From NCBI GenBank assembly GCA_013368325.1, contig JAACJK010000234.1:1-64000 (forward strand): a stretch of 64,000 bases of DNA, given 5' to 3'. The stretch comes from Ephemerocybe angulata (taxonomy: Eukaryota; Basidiomycota; Agaricomycetes; Agaricales; Psathyrellaceae). Below, piece by piece: positions 12,895 through 24,200 of the stretch. A program made the translations under genes and the position numbers. The notes under the pieces were generated by a model. That model did no database searches and was not told the DNA's origin. It saw only the letters and a list, made by a program, of their open reading frames with translations. The stretch's first letter is position 1, and each line of letters opens with the position of its first letter.

Positions 12895-13165
12895 ATCCCC
12901 TCGCGCTTCCCCATGCCAAGGGTATGTCCCCCAGCGTTGCTACGACCGTGCCGTGCATGTTCTTCAACAGCCATGCAGTCACGGTCGTAGTGTGGTCCAA
13001 CCTGTTAGAAAAGCGAAAGTGTATTAGATAGAGCATTGAAGTTAGCTGTTTTTTCGACTTTTTTACCCCAAAAGGCAATTTTCAACCCTTATTAGGGAAT
13101 TCCCGACAAGGCGCATCACAGCGAGCAGCAGGAGATCACGGAGAGGAAGGGGCCATCACAGGGAG
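12895..13165 (-). repeat. Dispersed non-coding repeat, copy related to 46,960-47,240 and 55,376-55,656
   Basis: Read on the minus strand this segment aligns, with scattered substitutions, to plus-strand sequence downstream of PDK copies 2 and 3. Shared landmarks in order are GCTGTGATGCGC, GTCGGGAATT, AAAAGTCGAAAAAA with AGCTAACTT, TCTATCTAATACACT, ACTACGACCGTGACTGC and a GC-rich end including CTTGGCATGGGGAAGCGCG. The short open frame through it looks conserved only because the DNA is. It is an interspersed repeat of unknown class; I see no terminal inverted repeats or target duplication. Confidence 0.75.
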
Positions 13166-13465
13166 CATGAGCGTAGGAAGCAAGGATTGATGCGGGGGCG
13201 CCATCAGTTCAAGAGTCGTGGTATAAAATTCAACACGAGAACTAGTCAGTACAAGGTACAATGTAAGATTCATTAGTAAATAGAGGCCGGGGACACGAGA
13301 GCAGAGATGTAGTCTGTCTGTCTGTTCGTTGATAATGCAGTAGAGAAACCATTAAATAAAAAGAAAAGCGAGTAAGCGTAGAAACATACAGAAAGAAACC
13401 GTTTTGAAATAAACCTGGGCCGAGCGTCAGACAACGAATCCACATGAAGGCACCTGTGCGACGTA

Positions 13466-16043
13466 CTATCCGTCCATGTCGAACAGCTCATCGTCGTCAT
13501 TGGCAGACCGCTGCTGCTGCTGCTGGCCACCGTACCCACCTGGGTTCCTCGTAATCCCAGGGGGCGCCATCGGCGTCGCATTCGCAGCGCGAGCCGCCGC
13601 CGCCGCCGCGGAGTACGACATCTTCGAAGGCGTGCCCGAGGGCTCAGGCAGCCCAGGGGGCGCGCCATGCCCGCGCCCATGCCCAGGCGCCACAGTGCTC
13701 TGCACCAGCGGCGACCCAGAGACGGCCTGCCAGTCCCCGTACACCTGGTGCGCATTGCTCGAGAAAGCGGCGGGGCTGCCGGAGAGGTAGCTCGCGGCAC
13801 CTGGGGTGCCCGGGCTCGCGAGTGTGGACGGAGGAAGCGCATGGATCCGCGAGAGCCCCGCAGCGAGGCCCTGCGGGAGAGACTGCCCGGGGGCATGCGA
13901 CTGCAACGCCCGCGTGCTCGGACTGAGCACGTTGGGACCGGAGATCGCGTCGTCCACGCCGTCGGCAGGTCCTCCCATTCCCCGCCCGATCCCTGCAGTT
14001 GCGTGCCCCGACAAGTTGCTCGACCGGATCATGTTCATGCTCTGCGTGAGGTCGAATGGCGAAGGCGCGGCTTTGTACGTCGTCTGCGTGTTCCCGTGGA
14101 TGTGAGTGTGGAACGTCGACGCGTTGTTCACGCTCGCAGGGAGCCCAGCAGAGCTCATCGGCTGCAGGTAGTTGTTCGCAATCGAGGAATTGTTCACTCT
14201 CCCGTCGTACAACCCGTTCCCCCCACTGACACTCCTCAGCCCCCTTCCCATCCCACTCTGACCGGCAAGCTGTGCGTCGCGCTTCGCCTTCGAGCCCAGA
14301 TAGTTCTGATGGAATCCAGGCAAGAAAGCAGCGCTGGCGTTGCTGGGACTCAGCATCCCGATAGACGACGGGCTGCCGAAGCTCATGCTCATCCCGCCTT
14401 CATCAATCGCACCACCGTTGCCCAACCCAAGCGACTCAAACCTCGCAGACAACCCCGAGGCTGACGGCGTTCCGCGATGCGTCATGTGCGGAGCGTCCCT
14501 AGGCGAGGATGGAAGCGGATTTGCGGACGTATCTGCCCAGATACTCTTGAGGTCGCCCAAAAGCGACGGCGCAGGGACAGAGCGCGAATGTCTGTGTCCC
14601 ATCATCGAACCCGACGACTGCTCGTCCCCTCCCTTCAAAGTATTGACCAACCCAGTCAGTCCAGTAACAGGAGGCTGTCCGGAGTTGCTCCTGGACATCC
14701 TTCGACTCCTTTCCTCCGGGGTAAGCAGGTCCGTCAGAGATCCCGGGATGAAGTCCTCCATCTCCTCATCCACCACCGCCGAATCCATCCTCTGCATCCT
14801 CCTCTGGTTCCTGACTCCGCTAAGGTACTCGTATTCTTCGTCCACCCTCGTCACACTAGAGCTCAATCCAGAACGCGAGTATGCACCATTCCCAGAGGCA
14901 TCGTAAGACGACGGATCGCCCCACGCCCTTCTTCCTCCACCCATCATCGCGAGCCCACTTCCCAAACTTGCAGCGACGCCACCTGCGAGGCCCAAAGATG
15001 CACCATACGAACTTGGCTGATAGAACGAAGTCTGGTTTCCGGGGGCAGAGAATGGCGAAGACGCGCCATTGTTCTGGGCAGGGGAGGTGCTTGTGAGGTT
15101 GGTCGTACGGGGGGAGGTACCGGGATAAAAGGTGGCATTAAGGCGCGTAGGCGATCGCTGCTCAGCCATCGGCGACCGAGCGTTTGGCGGAGATCCGATG
15201 GGTCCAAAATCATTCTGCACAGCTGAAGAAGGGTTTCTAGGCGCCGAAAGGGGGAGAGTGCCAGATTCCTCAGAAGCTGCATTGCCTTCTTTATCGTCCT
15301 TCTCGGATTTTTGCTGTTCCCTGGAGTCGCCAGAAACGCCTTCCATCTCGTCCATTTCGTCGAGAGAGGCAAAGGAGGCGAAATCGGTGTCGTTCAGGGG
15401 TGGTGCAGGGGCGGAGGGGGAGATCGATGCCTTGAGAGGCATACTCATGGGAGGTCGTCCAGTTCCGGAAGAGCCTGATCCTCCAGAGTTCAGGACGCGA
15501 GTTGGGGCAGTCGATCCACCGCTAAGGAGAGCATTCTTTCCACCGTGGCCCCTATCGGCTCCCCCAGCGTCTCGCTTACTTCCCTTTCCTCCTCGCTCCT
15601 TCCCGCCTCGGTCGTGGCCTCCGGCGGCGGCGGCTGCCTGTTGAGCAGCCTTTTTGTTCTTCCTATCCATGGACATATCCTGGCCAGGAAGGACGTGGGC
15701 GAGAGCACATTTATGGCCGAACTTGCAGTTGCCCTTCACGAACCAGGCACAGTGCTCCTTCTGCCCGGGTTCAGGCAGGGTATGCGAGAATGGGCAGCTG
15801 GGCCCTGCCGTGCACCCCCCGACCTTGAAGAACTTGCAGGGAACATGAGAGAGATCCTTCGCGGCTGCGAGGGATAGTCAATACGCCGCCCATAACCGTG
15901 GTCACTGCGGACGTACATTTCGAGTTCGCTGCTGCAGCTTTCTGGCCCTTCTTGTCGCCACGATCTGACCTGTCGTAGTCGGATCTTTGCTCGCCGTGGC
16001 TGTCGGCGGCGGGCATTTCGTCGATGTGCTTGTCGATGTACAA
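13466..16043 (-). CDS. CCCH-type tandem zinc-finger protein (Lee1/Cps3-like)
   Basis: Two exons, 16043-15917 and 15864-13466, join across a 52-nt intron (donor GTACGT, acceptor CGCAG) and give 841 residues. The N-terminal 75 residues carry two CCCH fingers of the C-x7-C-x5-C-x3-H type. The first starts CKFFKVGGC, the second CAWFVKGNCKFGHKC. Such fingers bind RNA in most studied proteins. The pair and its spacing resemble fungal Lee1/Cps3 proteins, which are putative post-transcriptional regulators. The rest is low complexity: Gly/Lys-rich, then long Ser/Pro/Gly/Asn segments, a Gln run, and an acidic C-terminus ending DDDELFDMDG. The start at 16043 (MYIDKHIDEMP) is the first in-frame ATG, and 16013 is an alternative. 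The long plus-strand ORFs across this gene are shadows of its biased composition. Confidence 0.9.
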
Positions 16044-17145
16044 GAATAACGTCTGTATTTGATAAATCGGGCCAATATTCGAAAGCCAAAAACTGCCTTC
16101 TTCCCACGTGTTCTTATGTAAGCCGCCTTCAGGTTTTTACACCTTGACTTCGAACTGGGGCATACTTAGGCGCTTAAGCACTGGATAAAGGCAATTTAGA
16201 AGGGTGTGGGTAGAACTGGGTGATATCTTGTGCACTGTACACCAGCTTCGGCCTCATTGATGCTGCTTCTGAGGCCTTTTAGGCCCCCATCATTGTCAGA
16301 ATGACGAAGTCACTGTCAGGCCCCACCGATTCGCTTACTATTCACAGGCTATGCATCTAGAGTGACCTAAAGTAAGATGATTTCAAGAAAAAGCTAACTG
16401 CTGTGTTACAGATGAATCATGATTCGATAGACGGTCAGCAAGATTACTTGTTCGAGCACTGCCATGGGGCATTGAGAGCTCGCCAAATGGGGAGGAAATT
16501 TCTCGAACTGTGTATACTTAATCTCATTAGAAGCCGTGTCGTGCAGTTGCCTAACTCACAGACGAAAAGAATAACCAAGGAGAGCACTGGGAATGGCGAA
16601 GGAACTTGGCAGTTTCTCTGTTGGTTTAGCGCCTAAACCAAGTTAGGCAACGGCTCGGCACCGGCTCTCGCTGATTGTGATCATCGTCACACACCACAGA
16701 AAGTATTGCTACAGCAGCTCAGGACAATCTAAGGAAGAAGCGTCTCGAACGTGCACCTAAAAATGGTTTGTGCTGCCCAGTGTACGCCGTGCTCATCCTG
16801 GGCGTCTATTTGTTTCCGCGGTCACAATCGAAGTCGGTGTTTCCAATTAGAGCTATGATGAATACGAAGAATGTAAGGAGTGTATAGCAAAGAATTCTCT
16901 GCTCCTCGTCCTTGGTTTTACCCCTCAAACTTCTTTGGCTGGGCGTACGTCGGCGTCAGCAAGGTCCAGTAGAAAGCACCTTAACATGTGTTAGCAATCC
17001 AGACGAAATGTCGATTCTCAGTGAGCGAGCTGTTCCAAGTGCAATTTGGCCTCTTACCATCGTAAATTAAATCGCTAAAAAGTACGCTACATAGAATATA
17101 CAAGAGTCTCTAAACGAGCTCATTGATCAAGCTGGCACGACGTCC
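16044..17145. other. Intergenic region without recognisable genes
   Basis: About 1.1 kb lies between the CCCH gene start and the pirin gene stop. It should contain the CCCH promoter and the pirin 3' end. No conserved coding frame or RNA gene was seen. The one 77-residue frame at 16403-16636 has no recognisable motif or splice extension. Confidence 0.5.
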
Positions 17146-18104
17146 CTAATCAAGGTCAAACACCAATAACTCCACTTCAGTATCTCCCACATTCTCCACT
17201 TTCAAGACCGCCCCGTCCCCACTCGTCACCTTCAGATAAGCGCCATCACCCTCCCTCAGTGCCAGTTGCTCACCCGGCTGCCCAACCTCGCTAATCCTAA
17301 TCTCCCCACCCGCAGCCTCCCCAGCATTATACCCACTCGTCTGGATAAGATGGACATATCCCTTCGACCCCAACAGCTTAACCTCCCTCTCTGGCGAGCC
17401 GGGCGGGATAATCGTCGCGTACAACGTCAAGTCACTCTGCACCGGTGCAGGTGTATCAAACACCTCAGACCCCAAGTTCCCCTTAGACTCGACCTCGTTC
17501 CCGTCCCTCCGCAGATCGGCACCCTCGCTCCAAGCGGGAGCGACGACCTTGACGAAGCCCCTCCTTTTCTCCTCGTCCCCGAAGTACCGCGTGTAGTACT
17601 TGGGCTGGAGGCCCCTCGACTTTGGGGTGGCCCAGATCTGGAGGAAGTGCACGGGGTGCTTGCCGTGCGTCTTTTCGCTGTGCGAGATGCCTGTGCCGGT
17701 GGACGTCATCTGTACGTGTCCGCGCTTCAGGATTTCGGTGTTGGATAGCGAGTCTTTGCTGCAGTGGGGGTTAGACTTTGGTTGAGTATGATTGGAGAGG
17801 TGAGAACGACTTACTGCTCTAGCTCTCCGCTGACGATATAGGAGAAGATCTCGAATTCGCGGTGCGGGTGCGTTCCGAATCCGGTGCGGGGGGAGACGCG
17901 GTCTTCGTTTATGACGCGCAGGGAACCGTACTGGTTGTGTTCTGAGCTTTGATACCTGAGAAATAGATGTAAGAATCGTCTGTCATGGTCAGATATAGCG
18001 ACTTACGATGCGAAGGAGAACGTGTGGAATGTCTTGAGCCAGCCATGGTCGGCCTGGCCGCGCTCAGAGCTCTTGCGGGGGACAAATTGGAGTTTCGGAA
18101 GCAT
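17146..18104 (-). CDS. Pirin family protein
   Basis: Three exons, 18104-18007, 17955-17815 and 17758-17146, with introns of 51 and 56 nt, give 283 residues, a normal pirin length. Pirins are cupin-fold metal proteins; some are quercetin 2,3-dioxygenases and others are nuclear redox-sensing cofactors. The N-terminal cupin keeps the signature KTFHTFSF, then GFGTHPHREFEIFSYIVSGELEHKDS, and GTGISHSE. These contain the three His and one Glu that bind iron in characterised pirins, so the site looks intact. The spliced codon at the second junction restores the conserved His of GELEHKDS, which supports the exon model. The start (MLPKLQFVPRK) is the only ATG ahead of the first exon's conserved part. 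Substrate cannot be told from sequence. Confidence 0.95.
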
Positions 18105-18763
18105 TATGGTGGTATATTTTGGAGACGTCGAGATAGTTCTGAGTGTAGCTGAATGTCGCAAAGCTTTGGCAGAGATAGATCGAGATGAAGAGTTCAGGAG
18201 ACCAAGCCAGAATGGGTTGTTATAGAATGGTTCCTCGACGTTGGGCCGCCTTTTATACCTTCAAGCCTGTGCGGGCTACGATACGCTTTCTGGGTGGTCT
18301 GACTGAGCTATGACAAGGAGCGGGAAGAGGCTGGGGATGCATTCTGCGCTGGCTGGGGATGATTCAGATCAAGCGGTCCTGCCTTTAGAGGAGGCCCCTA
18401 ACCCACGCCGTAATCGGCATGACAAATGCCGGTGATGGTCTGACGTGAGAAGGTTTTGTCATGGGCGCTTATGAAACATTGAAAGTCTGGAGGCCTCGTG
18501 TATCAATGCACAAGTACTGACAGTCAAGATGGCAGAATCAGGGTAGGGCATCCCGATCCGAAAGTGCTGTTCGCACTGCAAAGAAGAAATTGTGAAGGAT
18601 CGTGAGTGTCAGATGGTTTCATCCTCGACTTCCGTCCTTCTCCTCCCTCAGGGGCAAAAAACGCATGGATTGATGACCAGCCTGGGCCTATTCCCACGCG
18701 TACGCGCCGAAGTGGGGGATGACATGGCAGAATGTCCTTCAAGTTCAAGCACCATCGACTATC

Positions 18764-20600
18764 ATGAGCTCCTGGGACAAGTACCCCTCCTTTCCACCTC
18801 CAGGCCAGAAACTCACTATCGAAGAGATATGCGTTTTCTTAGGCACCCACCTCCATCGACTGGCCGGAACGGAACGTGCTGAGGCCATTGGCCCGGCGAT
18901 GACGCTGTCCCCAGAGTTCCAGTGTCGCCACTTCGATTCCCCGGGAGCCATGTCCTTTGCAAAGGATTTCTTGGAACATGAAGTCGAGGTAGATACGACG
19001 ATGTACCGCTTGACTTACTCCCTCGAGGGGCCCCCAGCTGGAAGTGGTAGACAGGGGGAGGACATCGCGACGGGAAACCTAGTGGAGCCTGTTGTCAATT
19101 TCTGGCTACACGCTTTCGCGGCTTCAGTCCCTGAGGTCAAGGCGCAACGGTGGTACGCGCAAGTCAAAGCAAGGACCAACCAGGAATCTCTAAACGAAGT
19201 TGCTATCGTCATCACAAAGGGAAAGGGAACCTATTTTGAAAACAAAGCCTGCATTGAGTTCAAGAATCCGCGATCGAGTGACAGCAGCTCAATGCGAGCC
19301 TTGGAGTTAAGTGGTGGTGGTCCGCTACCGACTACGACCAAAAAGGTTCTCAAACAGGTTCGGCTTCCTCATAATGTGCGCGCTTTCCTTCAATTAATGC
19401 CCCCTATAGGCAGCTAAATACGGCTTCGACCTCTCGGCCGTGCGGACAGCACGCAACACCGCAGCTCCATGGTCATTTCCTATGGCCATATCTACCATTC
19501 CATTTATCTTCTGTCATGCATTTCTCTTTGGGAGAGAAGACAATCCACTGGTCTCTACCCTGGCCTATACTAAAAATGCTGTGACGAATTCAGCACCTCG
19601 TGATGATAAATATGCTGGTGAGTACGTGTCATCTTCTCCAGCTGGGCATGTAGATTCTGACAACCTTGAGTGCTCTGTAGCGGTTGCGCACGCTACACCA
19701 GAAGACTATCAGCACTTCGCCACCGCCATTGGGTTTTGGGTCTTTAGTGTGCTGATCCACTCTGAAGCGACTCTACGCACATTCTGGGGAGACAAATACC
19801 CAGAGATGGTATCCAATGCCAACCTCTTGACATTATCCGCTGGTAAGGCAACCCACATGTCACCCTTAGAGGTCACCTTGATTCGTTTATGGGTAATTGG
19901 GCTTTCCATTCGACTCTTCGCCAACTACCTTATTATCTGGCCACTTTTAAAACTGAAAAAACTGCCCATGCTTCGACGCCTCAAGCAGTCTTGTGATACG
20001 ACGTTGAACGTTCATCCCAGGTGAGCTTTCTTCGAGATGTTCCTGGAGGCACTCGAACTCAGCCAAAAGACATCTAGTTGGTTTCCTTCCCTTCCTATAG
20101 GCGTCTCCCTTCCATTTCCCCGTGCGATCTTGCACCAGAATGGCAGTACCGTATATGTGTATGCCTCACCGGATATTGTGGTGAAGGTATTCGATAATCC
20201 TGTATCCTATACGCGTGAAAGCCTCTGCTACGATACGCTGAGGTCACTACAAGGAGCCGGTATCCCGCTTGTTTATGGCTCCGGTGTACGATCTCCAGAC
20301 CAGCGACACTTCCTTATCCTTTCCTATGAAGGAAAGCAGCTCGAAACAGTCTCAGAGAGCGACAAGTCCGTCACATAACCCTTACCATCTATATCTTGCA
20401 GGCACTGACATTCCTTTAGGACCGCCATACAGCCGCTTGTCGATCGCATCCATCAGCACCGCATTCACCATCACGACCTTCACGCACGCAATGTTGTCCG
20501 GAATGCGAGAGGGAAGCTCAGCATTATTGACTTTGGGTTGGCGGAACCGTGCAGTGATGACCAATGTACTGATCGCTGGAAGGAGGACTTTGAGGGATGA
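18764..20600 (+). CDS. FunK1-like fungal protein kinase
   Basis: Four exons, 18764-19357, 19410-20020, 20078-20365 and 20420-20600, join in frame to 557 residues. Introns are 52-57 nt; the last has a weak GTCCGT donor but a good CACTGAC branch and TTTAG acceptor. The domain order matches the fungal FunK1 class: a long N-terminal region, then an N-lobe-like segment (VVKVF, ESLCYDTL). The C-lobe has the catalytic loop HHHDLHARNVV with its Asp and Asn, and the metal-binding DFG in IIDFGLAEP. The catalytic residues are present, so it may be active. FunK1 kinases are expanded in mushrooms and linked to multicellular development; no substrate is known. ATG 18719 is an alternative in-frame start. 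The stop soon after DFG makes the C-lobe short, so an extra 3' exon could have been missed. Confidence 0.85.
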
Positions 20601-21004
20601 CTGGCTTGCAGCGTTGTTTATACTTTACTCTTACCGCAACCACTTAATGCCTGGTTCAAACCGTTTAAGCAGCTAGCAGGATGTAGATTTCTCGCAAATG
20701 ACACTTATAATCACTGGTATGTGCAGGGTCGGTGTTCATACCAGTGAACCGCGATACCAGTGTACACTGTAATCACGAACATCTAAGCACCCCTGACCAG
20801 GATACAGGACATTAGATGAAGCCTCAATGAAGCCCCTGACCTCAGAACGCAGCTTGGGCGCTTATTTTTAAACTCCGCAGTAGATGAATTTAATTGAGGT
20901 GACTGCCTGATCCCCGCAGACATTTGGGAAGAAATATGCATCGCTATGGCCAGCACAGCACACATGTATCCTCCCCGTCATGCCAGGATCTCACATCTGT
21001 AAGC
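20601..21004. other. Intergenic region
   Basis: Sequence between the kinase stop and the aldo-keto reductase exon fragment. Nothing recognised. Confidence 0.4.
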
Positions 21005-21092
21005 TTACATGAAGCCGTAGTTCACGTTGGGCTGATATTTCTCCTCAAGGTATGCCTTCTCTTGAGTGCGCTCTATATGGATTGCCTCTGCA
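21005..21092 (-). pseudogene. Isolated last exon of an aldo-keto reductase
   Basis: The minus strand reads [18 protein letters not shown] and ends NYGFM then stop. This matches the C-terminus of the complete aldo-keto reductase at 32,014 ([19 protein letters not shown], ending NYGFV). The match begins at a CAG acceptor-like sequence, just as in the intact gene. No other reductase exon lies upstream on the same strand, so this is a relic of a duplicated or moved gene rather than a functional gene. Confidence 0.8.
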
Positions 21093-21258
21093 GGTATCTT
21101 AAGCCTTTCCCCAACTTGTATCCCGACCCGGAACGACCATGTCGTACTTTGCACCGTTGAGCGCGCTTTATCATTATCTGAAGAATTTCTGATCGAGTTC
21201 AACGGCACATCCAATGGATATCAGGGTCCTAGTGTATACACACCGCTGTTGAGGCTAA

Positions 21259-24200
21259 TTACTTATTGACAGCTTCTAGCACCCGAAGGAGCATAGACTC
21301 GAGTGAGGAAAGCCTCGTATTCACATCCTTCTCAAAATTGGACAAACGGTGTGCCAATTCCGTTTCCCCTCCCCCTTCACTTGCGCCGACTCTTTCCTCC
21401 TCTGATGCTATCTGAGAAATTTGAGGAGCAGCATTCGGATAATGAATGGCGACGGCTTTCTGAATCTTGTCTACGTGCTCGACCATGGCGTTCATCCGAC
21501 TGTTGATCGTCTTCATCTCCTCTCCCAGCATCGTTTTCGCCTGGGAGAGGTACTTCTCCACCGGGTCGCCTGATTGTGTTTCGGTCTCCACGCTATCGAA
21601 GATTCGTAGAAGGGAATGGGAAGGGTCATGCTTGGTGCCCGTCTCACAGTCGAGGCACAGAAAGGTGTCGCCCGCTACAAACGCGCAGCGCTAGTGTCAG
21701 TTTCATGTTACTACGATAAATGGTCGATAATTTGAACTCACGGCAGACTGTGCAGACCCAGCATGGGAGATGTACGTCTTTCTCGCAAGACGAGCACTTG
21801 ATCTCCAAATCCTTCTTCGCCTCCTTCGATCCCCCATGGTGATGTGCCCCATCGCTAGGCCGGAAGATCTGCTTCACCCGCTTCGAGCGTATCCGCGCCT
21901 GCTTCACATGGTGCGCCTTCTCCATGTTAAGCAGACGCCTAGTCGTTTTGAAAATCGTGTGGGACGGTCGGTGAGTGAAGTTTTCCGTAGTGACTGGCTC
22001 CGTCTTATGGAGACACTGGCCGCAGATGTCGATTTGGTTGTCGAGACTTTCCAGTTGGCAAGTGATGCAGAAATGCCTCGTGAAGCAGAACTGGTTCCCG
22101 CAGTAGTCGCAGTGAGCATACGATGTGCTGTAGATCAGGTTCGCTTTCAGTAAGGCGTTGACAATTGAGAAAAAATCATTTTATCACTTACACGGACTCG
22201 GCGACCTTTCGATCCAGGTAGAAAGCCACAGCGCGTTCCCAAACGGACGTGGTATTGGGATGGACCATCTGCTTCAGCCACAGGAACTCGCACCAGTCGT
22301 TGTCGGTCTGCTCTGAATGTGATATCTTCATCGATGAGTTGATCCACCGCCTTCTCTCTCTCGCCCTCTCTTCGTAGAACGATTTCGAATGCAGGCGTTG
22401 TCGAACTTGGAAGGAAACGACTCCAAGGGCAAACTTCCATCGAGCATAGGCCTTGGGGTTGCGTTTGACTTCGTCGCTCTTAGGTGCGGTGTTTTTGGAG
22501 TCATCGGTCACTGGGAGTTCAGTATCATCTGAGATTGAAGCCTCCTCCGCGACCAGCGGTGCATCCTCTTCAGTCAAAGACCTCTCCATGTCAGCTGGAG
22601 AGCTATCTTCTGAGGGAGAGACCTCTGCGTCTGGAGCCGTGCCCGAAGGGGCCTCCGCATCTACAACCACGCCAGCAGAGGGCGTCTTTTCCTCCTCTGC
22701 CACAAGGGTATTGGTGATGGAAGCCTCCTCTGTGTTTGGTGGCGCCGTCGAGGAAGATTCCTGCACTGCGGCGTCGACCGCGTTCGATCCCGTATCATCA
22801 GAGACGCTGGTAACGATAGGCTCCTCCACTGGTGGCTCAGGGTCGCTGGCCACTGCATTTTGCAGGAGGTGGTAGTACCGGAAAGCTTCGGGCGGCATCC
22901 TAAACATCTCAAATGGGCGAACTCCAGTATCATGCTCGTAGTCCAAGAAGCGCCACTCCCCTGCCCAATGATAAGGGTGATCTCCGATGGGCGAAGCCTT
23001 GAAGTGGTAGATAAGACCAGATGCGACCATCTTGAAGTCTAGGGCGATGGTTGGACCTTCCTCTGCTGCCTTCCCTTCCTCCCCTTCCCCAGTGGATGAG
23101 CTGGTGCCCCGCTCTAACGTTCCCGACAGCTTCGCTGCTCCCGAGAACGTCTCTGCGGCACCAGAAATCTCCGCTCCGACTCCGGGATCATCAAGGTACA
23201 TGACCATCAAGTCTTTCTGCATGAGAGGAAGCCCTCGGTCCCTGTGCAGCCTCGCGGTCCATGTCCCCGCAATACCAGGGTTATCATCGAAGTCCTCCGA
23301 CCGGGTGAAGTCGTTGATGATAGTTTGTTCGACTTCGCAGTTGGGGCGGTCTTCGTCGTGGTCGAGCGGCTGTGCGAGCATTTTCAAAGCCCCCTTATCC
23401 TCCTCTGTCAGAGTGAACTTGGGGACCTTGGGGATAGCCACTCCATCTTCGCCTTTATCCTCGGATTCGGCGTCGGCATCCTCGAATGTGGCGGACTTCC
23501 CCCAGTGAGCCTCGAGAATTGTGTTACTCCTTGTTTCATATTTCTCTTGGAAGGGAACGAACTGTTAAGTAGAAAGTCAGGAGGAGAGCCTTGGGGCATC
23601 GAAGGGAGACGCACCATCCCAAACGAGAACTTCTTAAATTGATCTTGAATACTTCGAGACTTTTGGCGGAAAATAGCTGAAATATGTCCAGGCGTCAGTA
23701 ATCAGGCACAGAGGGATAGGCGCCTAATTCTGCACCTTCAAGTTTATTCGCTCGCGCCTCGAGCGTGGCAAGAATCTGAAGGAAAGATCCAGAGCAGGCA
23801 GACATCTCGATCGAGCAAAGTCTGTACTGGGAAGCGAGCCTCACGATATGCAACTGGTGCTTCAGCAGAAGGTAGATCATAGGGAAAGCGAACTGGAAAG
23901 TCATTAGCTGTGGCGACCTGAAAGTATTGAAGCTCAAAACGACGCACCCGCTCGATCCTACCAGAACCAGTCACCAAAGTGACCTTATCGATACCCGTGA
24001 GGCTGTACTTCAGATCCTTCAAATTGGAGAGCAGCCGGGCCTCCTGCTTGTCGTCGAAGTCCGACACCAGCTTCGCGAGCTTGCTGTCGCTGCTATCAAG
24101 CTCTCCGATGAGGGGTTGGGTTGACCGAAGCATGTGGTCTAGCGTGTGGAAAGCCACCCCATCAAGGTAGTCGCCGACATAGGCTCTGTTACAAGGCAAA

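Noticed and set aside
13667..15226. Long plus-strand frames opposite the CCCH gene
   Set aside because: Shadow frames of a Ser/Pro/Gly-rich low-complexity protein; the minus-strand gene has real zinc-finger motifs and a clean intron.
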